A program made the position numbers and the translations under genes. A stretch of DNA of 41,633 nt from Bacillus sp. P14.5 (GTDB taxonomy: Bacteria > Bacillota > Bacilli > Bacillales > Bacillaceae_B): positions 1 to 41,633 of the forward strand of contig NZ_NIJF01000041.1 of assembly GCF_003316765.1 (NCBI RefSeq). Reading direction: 5' to 3'. The notes beneath the pieces are model-generated. The model was not told where the DNA came from, did not search any database, and saw only the letters and a program-made list of their open reading frames with translations. This document shows, in pieces, positions 18,017 through 25,743 of the stretch. Each line of letters begins with the position of its first letter. Position 1 is the stretch's first letter.

Positions 18017-18451
18017 ATGAATGTCAAAGAAATCATGACCAAGAATGTAGAGACATGCACCCTGCTTGATAATGTTTATGAAGTGGCAGTAAAAATGAAG
18101 GAGAATGATGTCGGCGCGATTCCAATTGTGGATGGTGAGTTTCTGGTGGGGATGATTACCGATAGAGATATTGTGGTCAGGGGTGTCGCAGAAAAGCATC
18201 CTGGTTCTTCTAAAGTCGAACAAGTGATGAGTGATGAACTGGTCACGATAGGTGCGGAAGCCTCTATCGATGATGCAGCGTCGCTCATGAGCAGGAACCA
18301 GATAAGAAGACTTCCTGTAGTGGATGGCCAGAAGCTAGTGGGAATCGTGTCGCTTGGAGACCTTGCCGTGAGGGATAAACTTGATCATCAAACAAACATG
18401 GCTATTGAAAAAATATCACAGCACGATATTGGTTCCAACAAACCTTGTTAA
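18017..18451 (+). CDS. ylbB: CBS-domain protein
   Basis: Tandem CBS-domain protein (144 aa), a Bateman module that in other proteins binds adenosyl ligands such as AMP or ATP; the partner here is unknown. CBS1 covers residues 1-60 (VKEIMTKNVETCTL, VGAIPIVDGEFLVGMITDRDI), CBS2 residues 72-132 (VMSDELVTIGAEASI, IRRLPVVDGQKLVGIVSLGD). Start ATG 18017 is chosen because TTGGAGGGAT lies seven bases upstream and the protein opens straight into CBS1; the frame is open further upstream to 17903 but without a signal. Divergent from ylbA as in B. subtilis. Confidence 0.92.
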   Translation: MNVKEIMTKNVETCTLLDNVYEVAVKMKENDVGAIPIVDGEFLVGMITDRDIVVRGVAEKHPGSSKVEQVMSDELVTIGAEASIDDAASLMSRNQIRRLPVVDGQKLVGIVSLGDLAVRDKLDHQTNMAIEKISQHDIGSNKPC

Positions 18452-18547
18452 TAGTTTGAATTCCTTTCAGTGGCTTAGCACGTCAAGAACTTGCTTTCAA
18501 TTCTTGAGGCCAGATTATAAGATGTGAGTGTTCTTTTTAAAAGTAAT

Positions 18548-18596
18548 GGCTTGCAGCTCCAGTCCCGCAGGGGGCCGCAAGCCTTCCGCTCCGAAC
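18548..18596 (-). repeat. Truncated family A hairpin
   Basis: GGCTTGC (18548-18554) and GCAAGCC (18577-18583) form a perfect stem around a shortened core (CCAGTCCCGCAGGGGGCC), followed by TTCCGCTCC. It keeps the module's outer stem although the sequence of the stem differs from other copies. It lies in the 636-base ylbB-ylbC gap. Confidence 0.6.
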
Positions 18597-18689
18597 CTTA
18601 TGGGTTAAAGGATAAGAATTTAAATAGCATTAAAGCAAACAATCTTTTTAACGGCAGCAGCAAAGTATACGAAAAGAGCTTTAAAAAAT

Positions 18690-18724
18690 GATAGAGCCGT
18701 GCTTTCAGAGTGCGGCTCTATTTG
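18690..18724 (+). terminator. Hairpin, possible terminator of ylbB
   Basis: ATAGAGCCG (18691-18699) pairs with CGGCTCTAT (18713-18721), followed by TTGG. The stem is good and the T-run short. It is 240 bases after ylbB, so assignment is uncertain. Confidence 0.5.
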
Positions 18725-18944
18725 GTTAGACAGGTGCCTTGAATTAAAGAAAGATCTCAAAAGCGCTAAATAACCTTTGCTGCTTTAAATTCAATTATCT
18801 ATAAATCCCAACCCTGACAACTGTGTAATTAGGTCAAATACTTAAAAACACTCAAATAAAAGAAGTAGACAGTGAATATTATAAGTAATATATGAAAAAT
18901 AGAAATGAATACGCCTGCCGTTGAAATTTATAAAAGGTCTTACT

Positions 18945-18973
18945 GTAAAAGGAATTATAAGTAATGCTATACT
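18945..18973 (+). promoter_or_regulatory. Candidate extended -10 promoter of ylbC
   Basis: TGCTATACT (18965-18973) is an extended -10 with a poor -35 (GTAAAA) upstream; about 115 bases before the ylbC start. The rest of 18725-19087 is AT-rich with no gene seen. Confidence 0.35.
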
Positions 18974-19087
18974 AATAATAGTTATATATACATAAGGCCT
19001 CTGTCTGGATGTTTAAATTCATGGTTCATTTCTTCAGGTTTGTAGAAATATTTTATATCAGCATACTAAGAGAAAGGAGGATAACTC

Positions 19088-20152
19088 CTGAAAACCTTAC
19101 TTCGTATCTTAACAATTTTAGCCATTATAATTTTTGTAGGTATTTATTCAAATGGAAAGCAGGATGACACCCCTATATTACAAGGGCCTGCAATAAATGA
19201 GCCTCAAGAGGATCAAAACGATTCCTTAAATGGGACAGAAAAAAACTTAACTCCGGGAGGACCAGCTCAAGGGATAGCCTCCTTTATCAATAAAAGCGCC
19301 GAGGAATTGGTTGCGCAGTTAGGGGAGCCTGACCGTATCGATCCATCAGCATACGGGTACGAGTGGTGGATCTACCATATTTCTGATCAGCAGTACTTTC
19401 AAGTCGGAATACTTCGAAGCAAAATCGTTACCATTTATGCCGCTGGAGATGAAGCGGAGATAGAACCATTCAAGGTGGGGCAGACGATAAAAGAAATCTA
19501 CCAGACATCTCCCGTGGAATCAGAAGTAGTCGTCAAGGTTAATGAAGGCACCTACCGATTTGAACTTTCTGAAGAAGACCTTAATACAAGGATGCTGACC
19601 ACACTCGGGGATGTGTATGCCCAGCTTAATCTTGATAAATATACTGGTAAGCTTGTCAGTATACGTCTGTTCAATAAAGAGGCCTTAGTAGAACAAAGAC
19701 CCTATGAGATGGTGTATAGAGGGGAATTGATGGAAGAAAGCGAAATTCCTCAAGAAAAATGGAATGAGATAGCAGAAGGCAGTGAGAAGCAGATATTCGA
19801 CATTACCAATATTATCCGTTCCAGTTATGAAGCGGGCGAGGTGGAATGGGACGAAGAAACAGCCTCTGTTGCAGAGCAGCACAGTAAAGACATGTTTGAA
19901 CAAGATTATTTTTCCCATGAATCTCCTACCTCAGGAACACTCGCCGACAGGCTTGAAAGTGCGGAAGTGGCCTTTGGAATGGCGGGAGAAAATATTGCAG
20001 CACAATATGCTGACGGCCCTGCTGCTGTACATGGCTGGCTGAATTCCGAAGGGCACAGAAAAACCTTATTGGAGCCGGATTTCACACATCTTGGAGTAGG
20101 AGTGTATAGAAAGTATTTCACTCAAAACTTTATACAGCAGTTCCAACCATAA
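19088..20152 (+). CDS. ylbC: YlbC, CAP/SCP-domain secreted or membrane-anchored protein, CTG start
   Basis: Protein of 354 aa: N-terminal hydrophobic signal or anchor (residues 1-20, LLRILTILAIIIFVGIY), a spacer, an N-terminal CAP-associated domain (about 60-215) and a C-terminal CAP/SCP domain (about 230-354) with the family histidine/glutamate region EQHSKDMFEQDYFSHESP and GENIAAQY. Role unknown; the domain is extracytoplasmic in related proteins. The reading frame upstream of TTG 19307 is open and encodes the signal and first domain. The only start fitting AAAGGAGG (19074-19081) is CTG 19088, and an in-frame TAA at 19082-19084 rules out anything earlier. A CTG start is rare; a sequence error (ATG) is possible. 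Confidence 0.9.
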   Translation: MKTLLRILTILAIIIFVGIYSNGKQDDTPILQGPAINEPQEDQNDSLNGTEKNLTPGGPAQGIASFINKSAEELVAQLGEPDRIDPSAYGYEWWIYHISDQQYFQVGILRSKIVTIYAAGDEAEIEPFKVGQTIKEIYQTSPVESEVVVKVNEGTYRFELSEEDLNTRMLTTLGDVYAQLNLDKYTGKLVSIRLFNKEALVEQRPYEMVYRGELMEESEIPQEKWNEIAEGSEKQIFDITNIIRSSYEAGEVEWDEETASVAEQHSKDMFEQDYFSHESPTSGTLADRLESAEVAFGMAGENIAAQYADGPAAVHGWLNSEGHRKTLLEPDFTHLGVGVYRKYFTQNFIQQFQP

Positions 20153-20153
20153 T

Positions 20154-20189
20154 AAAAAGAATCGGTCATTGATGACTGATTCTTTTTAT
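20154..20189 (+). terminator. Terminator after ylbC
   Basis: AAAAAGAATCGGTCAT and ATGACTGATTCTTTTT form a long stem (one G-U pair) with a small loop and a following T-run, directly after the ylbC stop. Confidence 0.88.
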
Positions 20190-20263
20190 TTGGCTCTTTT
20201 TCGTGAATTTTGATATGTGTAAAGGCTCTGGTAAAGATTATTGTTGTTCTTACAGGATATGTT

Positions 20264-20335
20264 GACTTCCGTTCCAGGTGTACGTCTCCGCGGGGCGGGC
20301 GGTGAGACTCCCTCGGCTTCAGGGCGCATTAATCA
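20264..20335 (-). repeat. Truncated family A module
   Basis: GTTCCAGGTGTACGTCTCCG and GGGGCGGGCGGTGAGACTCC correspond to one end and inner arm of the family A core in reverse; the other half is missing. Confidence 0.55.
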
Positions 20336-20360
20336 TAAAAGGGCATGCTTATTAAATCAA

Positions 20361-20855
20361 TCAGGGTCTTTTTTTAACCACAAAAAATGATCCTGTACAA
20401 TGGGCAACTGTTTTTCCATCATCCGCCATTACTTTGCCATCAATAACTAAGGTTTTGGAGCCTTTATGCACAAGGGCAGCTTTGGCCGTCAAGCTTCCTG
20501 TTTTCCCAGGTGACAGGTAATGAATATTCAGGTTGGTTGTGACCGCGCCATATCCTTCGGGAAGGAGTATGTTAGCCAATGTTCCCATGGCAGAATCGAC
20601 TAAAGTGGCCGTGATGCCTCCATGTACGATTTCCAGGGAGTTATAAGTGAAAGGCGTAATAGGGATTGTCACTTCACAGGAATCTTCTGAGGTGACCCTC
20701 TCCATCGCCAAGGCGGCCCCTATATAGGATCCATTGTACTCGTCCTGCTTCCTTCTGACTCCTTGAAGCACTTGCTTTAAAACTTTGAAGTCTGCTTCAT
20801 TTCCATTTTCTATGCAGTCATTCAAAAGTTCTGTTAATTCTTCTTTCATTTTCAC
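20361..20855 (-). CDS. PaaI-family hotdog thioesterase
   Basis: Acyl-CoA thioesterase-like protein of the PaaI/4HBT hotdog fold, 164 aa. An N-terminal helical extension (1-45) precedes the hotdog domain. The signature IVHGGITATLVDSAMG holds the substrate-binding HGG and the aspartate used by the family, and VTTNLNIHYLSPGKTGSLTA is the second conserved strand pair. The likely role is hydrolysis of a medium or aromatic acyl-CoA; substrate unknown. ATG at 20855 with GATGAAGTG upstream. It is a single minus-strand gene between ylbC and ylbD, not present at this place in B. subtilis as I recall. Confidence 0.85.
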   Translation of the reverse strand: MKMKEELTELLNDCIENGNEADFKVLKQVLQGVRRKQDEYNGSYIGAALAMERVTSEDSCEVTIPITPFTYNSLEIVHGGITATLVDSAMGTLANILLPEGYGAVTTNLNIHYLSPGKTGSLTAKAALVHKGSKTLVIDGKVMADDGKTVAHCTGSFFVVKKRP

Positions 20856-21194
20856 TTCATCCTTCGTCTTTGTTTTAGCTTGAATTGGCCATTTACTATA
20901 TTTGAATAGAAGATTGGGAGCAAATTCATTCTAGAAAATCTTAATAATATGAATAAACAGCCATGTTATTGTTACCGGTTCTAAGATAAATCTAGTTAAT
21001 CATATCATGAAATAATTTTCCGGGGAATTTTTGGTTTTTTTCCTGCTTTATTATAAAGGCTTCTTTTCCAAGGAGTGAAATAAGAGCTGCTTTAATCTTT
21101 TTGGCCGCTGGCTATATCAGAGTGTATATTCTCCTTGAGAAGAGGTTTAAATCATAATTTTCATAAGCTAATGCCATAACTCACCGAAATTACC

Positions 21195-21530
21195 TTGGTA
21201 AACAAGAAAGACAAGAGCTTCTCCCTCAGTTTAAGAGATGAAATTCTTAGTATTCGGGGTAAAATGGGGTTCTTGAGATTTTTCTGAAAGCAACATAAAT
21301 GCGAATACAGCCTTTCTAAAAGATTGTTGCTATTAATTGTTATCTTATCCTCTTCCCCCTCTTACATAGAAGGATTGGAGCGGAAGGCGTGTGACCTCCT
21401 GCGGGACTAGCGGTCGTCTAGTTGCAGCGCCCAGCCCCTCGGGGTCGCGCGCCTGGAGCGGAAATCCATTACTTTTAAAACGGCTAGAGTCTCTCTGCTA
21501 AAAACAACCTTGTGAAAAGAACTTTTAGAA
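21195..21530 (+). repeat. Family B block followed by hybrid family A core
   Basis: Within the 767-base gap before ylbD, a family B block (21195-21335, AGTATTCGGGG) is followed by a family A core (21377-21467). In this core the middle is replaced by CTAGTTGCAGCGCCCAGCCC and GGGTCGC, giving a hybrid. The outer stem GGCGTGTGACC/GGTCGCGCGCC is kept with compensating differences. The right shoulder (CCATTACTTTTAAAACGGC) is shared with 33.8 kb. No gene is seen in 20856-21622. Confidence 0.7.
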
Positions 21531-21622
21531 AGGGTCCAGCATTTTTGTCTTAAGAATTCACATTTAATCAGGACTTTCATATCTTATAGTAGGTATATGC
21601 CCCGACTTAGGAGGTGAAGGAT

Positions 21623-22033
21623 ATGGCTAAAAAGCTGCATCCAAAAGTTAAGGAATTCAAGGAATTTGTGCAAAGGCACCCTAAAATGTCGTCAGAAGTC
21701 AGGAAGGGTACAGCCAGTTGGCAGGAGTTATTTGAGGAATGGTACTTGTTGGGGGAAGAAGATTCAAGGTGGGATGAGTTTAGAGAAGGAAAGGCGCATA
21801 CTAAAGAAGAGAAGAAGGACTCCAAAGGGTTTATGGATCAAATTGGAGGGATGCTGAAAAATATGGATCCTGCTCAAATGGAACAGCATATCAACAGTTT
21901 GAGCCAGGCGATTGGTGCAGTGCAAGGAGTGCTTTCGCAATTTCAATCGTCTGATACTTCATCTTCGCCGGCACCTAAACAGTCTGAAGCACCAGAGCGG
22001 CGGCCCCATCCGTTTTCATTTAGAAAAGATTGA
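21623..22033 (+). CDS. ylbD: YlbD, putative spore coat protein
   Basis: YlbD-family protein, 136 aa, annotated as a coat protein in spore formers. Seen: charged N-terminal half beginning AKKLHPKVKEFKEFVQRHP with the conserved SWQELFEEWYLLGEEDSRW, then a Gln/Ser/Pro-rich low-complexity tail. No membrane segment. Start ATG 21623 is six bases after AGGAGGTG; a GTG at 21614 is in frame but inside the ribosome-binding site. It is followed after 14 bases by ylbE, so the two are cotranscribed. The promoter was not identified; a sporulation sigma is likely from the family but not shown. Confidence 0.9.
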   Translation: MAKKLHPKVKEFKEFVQRHPKMSSEVRKGTASWQELFEEWYLLGEEDSRWDEFREGKAHTKEEKKDSKGFMDQIGGMLKNMDPAQMEQHINSLSQAIGAVQGVLSQFQSSDTSSSPAPKQSEAPERRPHPFSFRKD

Positions 22034-22047
22034 GGGAAGTGGTTTGT

Positions 22048-22287
22048 ATGAGAAAAGAAGTGGTGGACTATATCCATTCTAAGGAAGATCTTAAAAACTT
22101 TATAAGGTTACAGCCAGCGTGGTATCGAATCCTTAGTAAAAATCCCCATCTGCTGGATAAGTTCGAAGCAGCCTCCATCAATCATTATGAAAAAACGGTC
22201 CACCATCAGGTTCAGCGTTTTTCCAATGGCGTTCAAATGGCATCGATGATGATGCAAATGTTCCAGGCTATGAATGATTCCCAGTAG
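22048..22287 (+). CDS. ylbE: YlbE-like protein
   Basis: Small YlbE-family protein of 79 aa; function unknown. Typical stretches are VVDYIHSKEDLKNFIRLQP, AWYRILSKNP and the C-terminal methionine-rich MASMMMQMFQAMNDSQ. Start ATG 22048 after GAGGGAAGTGG. A TTG at 22030 is in frame but overlaps the end of ylbD and lacks a site. It forms an operon with ylbD. Confidence 0.9.
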   Translation: MRKEVVDYIHSKEDLKNFIRLQPAWYRILSKNPHLLDKFEAASINHYEKTVHHQVQRFSNGVQMASMMMQMFQAMNDSQ

Positions 22288-22382
22288 TAATGGAAGCTTG
22301 AAGTTCCGGCCAGGAGAATAAGGCTTATTTTTTGTTTAAAAACCCCCATGTCTGCAAACGCTAACGGCAAGGAGTGGTTTTT

Positions 22383-22778
22383 ATGAAAAAATGGATACTA
22401 TTACTGGTCATAATATGTTTGGCAGGCTGCAGAGAAGATATGCCTGAACCGGAATCTTTTGGTATGGAGCATGAAGCAGAGGCAGCGATGCTTAACGCCC
22501 AAAAGAAAACAGATATAACAGTGAAACATATCGTTCAAGGCAGTCAAGTATACGTAGAATGCATTGTTCCCGGAGTCACTTTTTCGACAGGAAAGAAAGG
22601 CAAGAAGGGTAAAATAGTGGTCAGTGTAGATGGGAAGAGGCATGACGAATATCATACTGCAGCATTTGTCATCAAGGGACTTACCAAAGGGATACACCAT
22701 GTGAAGCTTGATATAGTGGAGAAAAAAAGCAGGCAATCTTTAGGGCTTCAAAAACAATTCTATATCACCATCCCCTAA
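22383..22778 (+). CDS. Small lipoprotein of unknown function
   Basis: The 131-aa product has a clear lipoprotein signal peptide (KKWILLLVIICLAGC; lipobox LAGC, cysteine at residue 16), so it should be anchored on the outer face of the membrane. The mature part has an acidic start (REDMPEPESFGMEHEAEA) and a beta-rich domain with VKHIVQGSQVYVECIVPGV and a Lys/Gly-rich turn GKKGKKGK, resembling small Ig-like or YtkA-like folds; I do not recognise the family. Start ATG 22383 after AAGGAGTGG. It lies 95 bases after ylbE and 61 before ylbF, an insertion in the B. subtilis order. Confidence 0.82.
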   Translation: MKKWILLLVIICLAGCREDMPEPESFGMEHEAEAAMLNAQKKTDITVKHIVQGSQVYVECIVPGVTFSTGKKGKKGKIVVSVDGKRHDEYHTAAFVIKGLTKGIHHVKLDIVEKKSRQSLGLQKQFYITIP

Positions 22779-22839
22779 AAACAACTATTAGCTTACTTTC
22801 CCTAAACGTGTTAAAATGTCGTTATGGAGGTGAGCGTTT

Positions 22840-23283
22840 TTGCTTGCTACATTGGAAAGATTGGAAATTCAGGAATCCGCAGAAGAATTGGCAGCTCAGA
22901 TTCTGGAATCAGATGTTGCAGAAGAGTATCGCCGTAGTTTATATATGTTAAAGTCAGATAAAGGCACGCAGCTCAAAATACAGAAATTCAGCAAAATGAA
23001 AGAACTGTATGAAGAGGTTCAGCGCTTTGGCCGTTATCATCCCGATTATAAAAGGGTGATGAAGGAAATCCGGGAGCTGAAACGTGATATGGATATGGAT
23101 GAAAATGTCGCAAACTTCCGACGTGCAGAAAAGGATCTGCAAAGCCTGCTGGATGAGGTCAGTGTTTTAGTCGGCCGTTCAGTTTCTGAAAATGTTAAAG
23201 TGCCGACCGGAAATCCCTTCTTTGACTCAGGCTCTGCTTGTGGAGGCGGTTGCGGAAGCGGAGGAAGCTGCGGCTGTTCATAA
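22840..23283 (+). CDS. ylbF: YlbF (RicF), Y-complex subunit
   Basis: Subunit of the YlbF-YmcA-YaaT (RicAFT) complex, which in B. subtilis acts with RNase Y in mRNA maturation and affects biofilm, competence and sporulation. At 147 aa it is helical (YheA/YmcA-like fold, residues 1-115), with the conserved QRFGRYHPDYKRVMKEIREL and VPTGNPFFD. The Cys-rich C-terminus carries C134, C138, C144 and C146; the complex binds Fe-S clusters and these cysteines are candidates. Start TTG 22840 is six bases after GGAGGTG; no ATG is available. Unlike B. subtilis, ylbG does not follow directly. Confidence 0.95.
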   Translation: MLATLERLEIQESAEELAAQILESDVAEEYRRSLYMLKSDKGTQLKIQKFSKMKELYEEVQRFGRYHPDYKRVMKEIRELKRDMDMDENVANFRRAEKDLQSLLDEVSVLVGRSVSENVKVPTGNPFFDSGSACGGGCGSGGSCGCS

Positions 23284-23311
23284 ATGCGGGGATTTCCTCG
23301 CATTTTTTTTG
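23284..23311 (+). terminator. Terminator after ylbF
   Basis: TGCGGGGA and TCCTCGCA form an 8-bp stem with a TT loop, followed by TTTTTTTT, right after the stop. Confidence 0.88.
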
Positions 23312-23367
23312 ATGCTCTTAGAATCCCTGGCTGTGCCGGGGGTTGCAAAGATCTTATACCTGGAGTT

Positions 23368-23423
23368 AAAACCTCCTTCATGATAGGAGCCGGCTAATCC
23401 ATTTCATCATAGAAGGAGGTTTG
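23368..23423. repeat. Inverted repeat
   Basis: AAAACCTCCTTCATGAT (23368-23384) and ATCATAGAAGGAGGTTT (23407-23423) are inverted copies differing by one inserted base, with a 22-base loop. Not followed by a T-run. Function unknown. Confidence 0.6.
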
Positions 23424-23471
23424 CCATGTGAAGGACCCAACAATCCTTCATTGAGTCACCAGTTATATTTA

Positions 23472-23660
23472 AATAAGCGGAGAATTTCCGGTTAAGCTGT
23501 GGAACAGAAGTCTATTTAGGGCAAATAAGCGGAAATTTTCCGCTTAAGCACGCCAATTGGACTCATTTTGCACCTTTTCAGAGAATAAGGGAAATTATTC
23601 CGTTAATTCATCTGTTTTTAGAGCTATCTTTAAAAATAGGCGGAATTTTTCCCCTTATTT
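23472..23660. repeat. Array of four imperfect palindromes
   Basis: Four copies of a palindrome like AATAAGCGGAAATTTTCCGC at 23472-23495, 23524-23547, 23584-23607 and 23634-23660, spaced 52, 60 and 51 bases apart. Part of the 1.05-kb ylbF to Cys-rich gene gap. Confidence 0.75.
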
Positions 23661-23841
23661 TTAAAAAATCCGCCGATCCGCATACAAGTGATACAAGTGT
23701 GCCTTTTATGTCAAGGCCGGTAAGTAAGGTTCTCAGCGGCATAGAAAACCACCAGTTCACACTAGTGGTTTTGATTATAGAGGAAAACAAGAAAATCATA
23801 ACGGGTTCTGTTTTCGAGTACATAATCAAGAATTACAAATC

Positions 23842-23886
23842 AAAAGGAGTGCCAAATCGCATCGATGTTGACACTCCTTTTTTGTT
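23842..23886 (+). terminator. Terminator-like hairpin
   Basis: AAAAGGAGTG and CACTCCTTTT form a 10-bp stem followed by TTTTG. No convincing gene precedes it; two short ORFs in 23608-23893 lack ribosome-binding sites. Confidence 0.6.
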
Positions 23887-23929
23887 AGTTTAACGCTATT
23901 CTTGCTGGTTAATCTGTTTATTGGGTAAT

Positions 23930-24265
23930 ACTAAATGTAACTCAAATAGCAAATGACAGAACTTTTTGTTCTTCAAAATTTGTGGCACAATTTCCTATGC
24001 ACTTTCATTCCCAATATTAATATAAAGGAGAGTATTTATAGAAAGTCAGCAATGATTTGATTGGAACGGAAGGTGCGTGACCTCCTGCGGGACTAGCGTG
24101 ACAGGTGAGACCCCACAGGCGAAGCCGAGGAGGCTCACCGCACGCCCCGCGGAGTCACGCACCTGGAGTGGAAATCAATAGACATTGTTTTAAGGTGTGA
24201 ATAACTCAACCAATTCTTTGGATAATTAGAAGTTTGTACTTCAAAATAGAACCCGTTAAGAAAAT
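23930..24265 (+). repeat. Dispersed repeat, family A, full copy 2
   Basis: Near-identical to 12420-12775 in core (24063-24176) and in both AT-rich shoulders, so the two are recent duplicates of one unit of about 340 bp. The outer stem GGTGCGTGAC/GTCACGCACC is unchanged. Confidence 0.8.
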
Positions 24266-24331
24266 CATCGCCTTTCCTCTCTTGAGAACAATTTCCTGTC
24301 GGGGCTGTACCAGGGGCTTTCGCTTTTAAAT

Positions 24332-24646
24332 TTACCCTCGCAGTCTTATGCAGTCGACACACAGGTTGCCGCAGCAGAACATTTTTTCCTGTGGTACATA
24401 GAAACGGTGGCGGTATACGTAATACTCTGATCTTTTCCTGACATATACCGTTTCGGAATGCAGCCGCTTGCCCCGGATGGATTTTGCGGCCGCCCGTTTA
24501 ATTGAGTCTTCAAGCTCTTCCTTAGGAAGCTCGGCTTTAATATAAATAAAGGGAATGCCAGCTATTTTTTTCATTTCATAGTCTTCAATGCCTTCGAAGG
24601 ATTGCAAATGTTCTGCGAATTTATCCCAAATCAAGGCAAGGTCCAT
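24332..24646 (-). CDS. Conserved small protein with C-terminal CCGNLCVDC
   Basis: The 104-aa protein is not a family I can name. It is soluble, mixed alpha/beta by appearance, with GIPFIYIKAELPKEELEDS, a basic segment AAAKSIRGKRL and an aromatic stretch YYVYRHRFYVPQEKM. The C-terminus CCGNLCVDCIRLRG has four closely spaced cysteines that could bind metal or act in a redox role; this is inference. ATG 24646 is preceded by a weak AGAAGGG. It is divergent from ylbG, 87 bases apart, and interrupts the B. subtilis ylbF-ylbG pair. Confidence 0.75.
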   Translation of the reverse strand: MDLALIWDKFAEHLQSFEGIEDYEMKKIAGIPFIYIKAELPKEELEDSIKRAAAKSIRGKRLHSETVYVRKRSEYYVYRHRFYVPQEKMFCCGNLCVDCIRLRG

Positions 24647-24666
24647 GCTTCTCAGCCCTTCTTTTG

Positions 24667-24696
24667 TTGATTTATAGTTATTTCTTATGCTAGACT
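24667..24696 (+). promoter_or_regulatory. Candidate promoter of ylbG
   Basis: TTGATT (24667-24672), 18-bp spacer, TAGACT (24691-24696) with an extended -10 TGC. The transcript would start near 24703, which excludes the in-frame ATG 24698 as a start and supports ATG 24734. Confidence 0.5.
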
Positions 24697-24733
24697 TATG
24701 AAAAACAGAGTGTTATTTAAGGGGAAAATAAAG

Positions 24734-25009
24734 ATGTTCACCGATAGACAAGGTATTACAGTATGGTTATATAGTTTAAAACACGCCAAGTCGATGAGAA
24801 GGTTTGGCAATGTACAATATGTTTCCAGAAAGATGAAGTATGTTGTCCTGTATTGTAATCAAGATGAGACAGAGGCGATTGTTGAAAAGCTGTCTTCGTA
24901 CTCCTATGTAAAAAAAGTGGAGCCGTCCTACAAGCCTTTCATCAAGACACAGTTTGAAAATTCCAAGCCGGATAAAGCAAAAGAGTATGATTATAAAATG
25001 GGTATTTAA
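24734..25009 (+). CDS. ylbG: YlbG, DUF2129 protein
   Basis: DUF2129-family cytosolic protein, 91 aa; function unknown. Conserved blocks seen are [32 protein letters not shown] and [14 protein letters not shown] followed by DKAKEYDY, matching Bacillus YlbG. Start ATG 24734 follows AAGGGG by nine bases; an in-frame ATG at 24698 would add 12 residues but overlaps the promoter. Monocistronic, ended by a strong bidirectional terminator. Confidence 0.92.
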   Translation: MFTDRQGITVWLYSLKHAKSMRRFGNVQYVSRKMKYVVLYCNQDETEAIVEKLSSYSYVKKVEPSYKPFIKTQFENSKPDKAKEYDYKMGI

Positions 25010-25013
25010 GTGA

Positions 25014-25049
25014 AAGAAAACAGGTGTCTGCCACCTGTTTTCTTTTTTT
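25014..25049. terminator. Bidirectional terminator between ylbG and the next minus-strand gene
   Basis: GAAAACAGGTG and CACCTGTTTTC form a perfect stem with a small loop, flanked by A-rich and T-rich runs. Confidence 0.92.
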
Positions 25050-25110
25050 GTTATAAGACTTTCCCGTTTCCAAAACCTCTTTCAATTGAAAGCCCCCGTC
25101 CTGGGTCTAA

Positions 25111-25500
25111 CTACTGTAAAGGGGGGATAAAGTGGTTCAGGCGCAAAATGGCAATCAGATGCTGATAGTATAATTCTTTTTCCGCGAAGAAGGAGGAAGG
25201 CTTAACGTCCATCTGTATGACTTCCCGGCCTTGAGCCCTTGCTGCTTCATCAAATAGCTGATATCTTTTGTTAGGCAGGTGGTTTGGATCTGGAACGCCT
25301 TCCCTGCATATATATAGTGGCTGGAATTTGCTCTCTCCTGCAGGCTTAAGTACAACCGCCAGAGAAGTTACAGGTCGTTCTTTCACAACAGTATGAAACG
25401 CCATGAAATGAAGCATTCTTGGTTCATTGTATTGGGCCAGTTCAATAAGCTCATATAAATCAGAATACCCTTCTCCTAGTTCAATAAAACGCTGGATCAT
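25111..25500 (-). CDS. Conserved Bacillaceae protein, unknown function
   Basis: The 129-aa soluble protein begins MIQRFIELGEGYSDLYELIE and has AFHTVVKERPVTSLAVVLKP, FQPLYICREGVPDPN and FAEKELYYQHLIAILRLNHF. I recall similar Bacillus proteins carried under a DUF label (DUF7147) and sometimes misnamed methylthioribose kinase, which at 129 aa it cannot be. The assignment is from memory and weak. ATG 25500 preceded on the minus strand by GAAAGGAAGTAGTATAC. It stands alone between ylbG and the ECF sigma gene. Confidence 0.75.
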   Translation of the reverse strand: MIQRFIELGEGYSDLYELIELAQYNEPRMLHFMAFHTVVKERPVTSLAVVLKPAGESKFQPLYICREGVPDPNHLPNKRYQLFDEAARAQGREVIQMDVKPSSFFAEKELYYQHLIAILRLNHFIPPLQ

Positions 25501-25743
25501 GTATACTACTTCCTTTCAGCCTTCATTAGTATAGTCTTTTCCAACTTTCAATTATTCCAAAAGCCTATAAATAAGTAAAGGATATTGTTAAATTGGTGAT
25601 GATTGTGAAAGGCGGGTGACCCGGTTCCAGCACAAAACCGTATTTCTAAGGCAGCGATAAAGTTTAAAAAATAAAATAAAAATTTTTAATTTACTAAAAC
25701 TTTTTCAGAGTGAGAAAGTCTAACGTACAGGAAGGAGGATTAT

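Noticed and set aside
22351..22364. TGCAAACGCTAACG as a cre site before the lipoprotein gene
   Set aside because: Two mismatches to the consensus and no promoter context; could be chance.
23608..23893. Overlapping short ORFs on both strands (64 and 73 codons)
   Set aside because: No ribosome-binding site on either strand, no recognisable family, and they lie among palindromic repeats and a terminator-like hairpin.
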